From assembly GCA_036346255.1 (NCBI GenBank), contig CM070633.1:23498001-23562000 (forward strand): a stretch of 64,000 nt of DNA, given 5' to 3'. The stretch is from Ampelocalamus luodianensis. Lineage: Eukaryota; Streptophyta; Magnoliopsida; Poales; Poaceae. Position numbers and translations under genes: made by a program. The notes under the pieces were generated by a model. The model was not told the origin of the DNA and did not search any database. It worked only from the letters and a program-made list of their open reading frames with translations. Shown here in pieces: positions 61,410 through 64,000 of this stretch (position 1 is the first letter of the stretch; every line of letters begins with the position of its first letter).

Positions 61410-61690
61410 TTCAATTATCGCCATATAACATTATTGTCACGCCATATAATATGGCGTGACAAACCGACCTTGTCACCCCATGGGATATGGCGTGACCGAT
61501 GCCACGCAAACCCTCCACGCTGGCACGGCGCGCAACTGAGGGCTTGCGTGGCATATTTCGTCACGCTGTGTCTTATGGCGTGACAGTACCCTTTGGTCAC
61601 GCCAGGGGTGGTGGCGTGACCAAAGGGTTAGAATTGGAAATAAAGTGCGCGGGATTAACTTTAAAATAAAATTTTAAAAATGATTAAATA
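61410..61690. repeat. Palindromic TCACGCCA repeat, copy 2 (inverted, longer)
   Basis: Successive inverted repeats: GTCACGCCATATAATATGGC then GTGAC; GTCACCCCATGGGATATGGC then GTGAC; GCCACGCAAACCCTC against GAGGGCTTGCGTGGC; GTCACGCTGTGTCTTATGGC then GTGAC; and GGTCACGCC against GGCGTGACC with TTTGG on both sides. AT-rich sequence TTTAAAATAAAATTTTAAAA follows. The reverse complement matches copy 1 (44154-44324) in order. Confidence 0.82.
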
Positions 61691-61699
61691 ATATAAAAA

Positions 61700-63540
61700 A
61701 TTCATAATATTGGCACATAAAAAGGGCCCACACAGATTACTGATCCGATCTTTACGAGGGACTTTTCCAAAACAAAACAACCCCCTCCATTCCTTTATTT
61801 CTGGGTGTAATCGGATTACGCTAACGGTTTACATTACATGCTGTTCGTTTTAAGTGGGCTGCAATCAGATCCCATGGGAATGAATACTAGGCCTTCGCAA
61901 GGCCCATTCCACTCACATCCGAGCGTTCGCAATCAGATCCCATGGGAATCAGATTCCCCGCTTCCACCAGCCGGGGCAAGGGATCCTACCGCCAAGGCTC
62001 CACTGTACATCTGTCCATCGTATGGGGTTTTCCTGAATCTGTCTTTAGTTTGCTAATGCATTAATTTCGTATGGGGTTTTCCTTCCGATGTACATCTGCT
62101 TAGTATAGTACATCTATCCATCGTAGCGAGGACACGCCACGGACGACTTGCTTACGAGTGATGGCATGGTAGAGATGGATGTAAATTAAACAGTATAAAA
62201 ATGTAGAAAAGTATTGTCTCTTTTCTTTTTTTACTTATCGTTTGAGACGGATATGATCTCCAATACACACTTTTAACATTTATCTTTTTTCATTATATGT
62301 TAATAAAAATTATTAAAAATATAGTGACACGAAAGTATTTTTAGACAAAACCAAATAATATCATTTACGCCTGATAAAGCATAATACTTTTGTGTATATT
62401 AGCGGACCAAGTTTTAAAAGATTGACCGTGTGCGTTCTAAAATAACATCTAAAAAAGAACAAATTGAGTATGCGTGGATGTCGTGAGCACGCGTCGCCCC
62501 AAGAAGCAGCCTCAGGTTGTTCCACCGTGTCGCTCTCCCGGCGCAGCCGGCGGTCACCACGACTGCGGCTGCCACGAGCGACAACACGCATGTGGGATGA
62601 CCACACACCCACCGGCCCCACCTCTCCCTCAACTCATGCGCTATTGTCAGCCTTAGGATCCGGCCCTCCATCAGTGGCGTGAGCATCTCCCTACCACCCG
62701 TGTCGACCTCCACAGGCTGCTGTCAACCTACTTCGTGCCAGCCCTGGCACAGCCCGTGTGTCACCTCCTCCCGCAGCGTCGAGAAGAAGCCTTCTTCTTG
62801 TCCATGTGTCGGCCACCTGTGTTGGCTTCTCATCGGTGCAGGAGGCGACGACGGAGTGGCGGTGGAGTAAAGAGCCACTAGAGGTCCTCTTCTAGGTGCG
62901 AAGCGAAGCTGGTGTGCTGATCCAGCTATTTATATGTGCGCAAAGGTGGTTTGGACTAGGGCATCAGAAGCACCAGCCATTATTGAATCACAAAAATGTC
63001 CGCAATAAAGTTTCTGGAATGTTGGAAGAATGGATAATACTTTAATTCTAGATTTTATTATGAGGCAAAGATCACAATAATAGGATTATAATATAATAGT
63101 TTGATCGCACAACCAACTTATATTCAGGCTTGATTAAGAACAGGAAGTAGCGCAGACTCGAAGCAGTGCAGAACGTAGATGAAGCAGTGAAGCGAGTGGT
63201 CGCGCATATGCACTGCCCAGAAACCTTATTGATGTCCCGTGCATACGAACTTTGTGATAATGGTTCAGAGATACTCACTCACCCTCCTTCCCGGTGCATG
63301 CTAAGGAGAAGGGATGGTTTAGTTCGACAACACAACTCTCTAGCACAATAGAACAAAGAGGAAGAGGAAAAACATGGAAGTAAATCAATCGATCTTAGGT
63401 CTGGATGTCTCTAGATATTTTTAAAGTCGAGACAATTATTCTTTAGTAACCGCATAATAAAGTATATAGTAAACCACTGGTAACTGCTAATTCAAAACAA
63501 ATTAATGATAATTAAGGAGTGTTTATCAGTTCCTGATTAC
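61700..63540. other. Unassigned sequence, partly GC-rich
   Basis: The 20-mer CAATCAGATCCCATGGGAAT occurs at 61862 and 61930, flanking a TAGGCCTTCGCAAGGCCCAT near-palindrome. 62460-62880 is GC-rich with frames under 100 codons on both strands, none recognised. 63150-63360 has a smooth low-copy look but no identified protein. No transposon ends could be fixed. Confidence 0.4.
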
Positions 63541-63545
63541 ACATT

Positions 63546-63830
63546 AGTCTACAGTTTCGACCATTGGTCTACAGCTTCATCAAGTGTATTTCGACCACAT
63601 TATTTTGACAACACTGGTTTATGGATCCGACCACTGTGTTTCGACCACTTTATTTCGTCCACACTGATCTATAGATCCGACCAGTGTTTTTCGACCACTT
63701 TATGTTGACCATAGTATTTCGATCACTCTATTTCGATCACACTAGTCTATGAATCTGACTAGTATTTTTTATCACTGTGTTTCGACCACTTTATTTCTAT
63801 CATACTGGTCTATGACTTCGACCATATTAT
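63546..63830. repeat. Minisatellite, about 50-bp units built on TTTCGACCAC
   Basis: GGTCTA(C/T)-type landmarks at 63566, 63616, 63666, 63744 and 63807 give spacings of 50, 50, 78 and 63. Units contain TTTCGACCACTTTATTTCG and CTATGGATCCGACCA variants. No coding signal. The sequence from 63831 to the window end shows nothing recognisable. Confidence 0.85.
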
Positions 63831-64000
63831 TCGGAGATAGAGAAATACACGATTAGCAAAAGAAAGATGGACTAAGTTCACGACACGTTCGCAGTCGCAA
63901 GTCATGCTATTGCCATGCGAAAATAGATGCGCACGTGCGTATGTGTGACTTTAGCTATAGTCATCCTTTTGGCAGCGTGGAATGCAGCGAAGTAGAGGCG

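Overview
The window looks like intergenic DNA of a grass (Poaceae). It is dominated by nested LTR retrotransposons with long LTRs (about 2 to 5 kb), primed by initiator-tRNA-Met-type sites (TGGTATCAGAGC). Several gag-pol reading frames resemble the Tekay/Del chromodomain branch of Ty3/gypsy. The organism is an inference from these families: nothing host-specific was recognised, and no intact host protein gene, tRNA, rRNA or CRISPR array was found.

Layout. (1) 1-18968 is a Ty3/gypsy element on the minus strand (A1). Its 3' LTR (1-4482) is cut by the window edge, its gag-pol is decayed, and its 5' LTR spans 14041-18968. A complete solo LTR (S1, 5773-10161) with a perfect 5-bp target duplication CTCGC splits its pol. 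(2) 18969-33621 is a stack. A plus-strand A-type LTR lies in two pieces (18969-20880 and 32099-33621). Between them are a degenerate minus-strand element (20881-23946), a gypsy element carrying its 5' LTR, gag, protease and part of RT (El2, 23947-29231), and a minus-strand A-type LTR fragment (29232-32098). (3) 33590-34210 holds a mini-CACTA-like element and a copia protease fragment. (4) 34211-40722 is a plus-strand LTR element (B) with LTR, PBS, PPT and a truncated second LTR; its interior has no usable coding frame. The 20.9-23.9 kb segment is a relative of it. (5) 40723-44153 is a minus-strand copia remnant: short LTR, GC-rich leader, gag piece and protease/pre-integrase piece. (6) 44154-44324 is a palindromic TCACGCCA repeat, seen again inverted at 61.4-61.7 kb. 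(7) 44325-55078 is a third gypsy element (El3), internally deleted. It carries decayed gag zinc knuckles in series and a dense GGAGGTC motif array in both LTRs.

(8) 55079-64000 is the least retrotransposon-rich part. It has a GC-rich block, a hairpin array of 23-24 bp units (56.9-57.15 kb), and a Mutator-like (MULE) transposase pseudogene (57406-60330) whose 3' end contains three near-identical 200-bp exon+intron units. Farther right are palindromic repeats and a roughly 50-bp minisatellite (63.55-63.83 kb).

Order of events, inferred from nesting: A1 inserted first; S1 entered its pol and the plus-strand A LTR entered its right LTR; further elements entered that LTR; later deletions removed element ends. 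Paired LTRs differ largely by small indels in GC-rich contexts, which may be decay or consensus error. No element shows a fully intact gag-pol.
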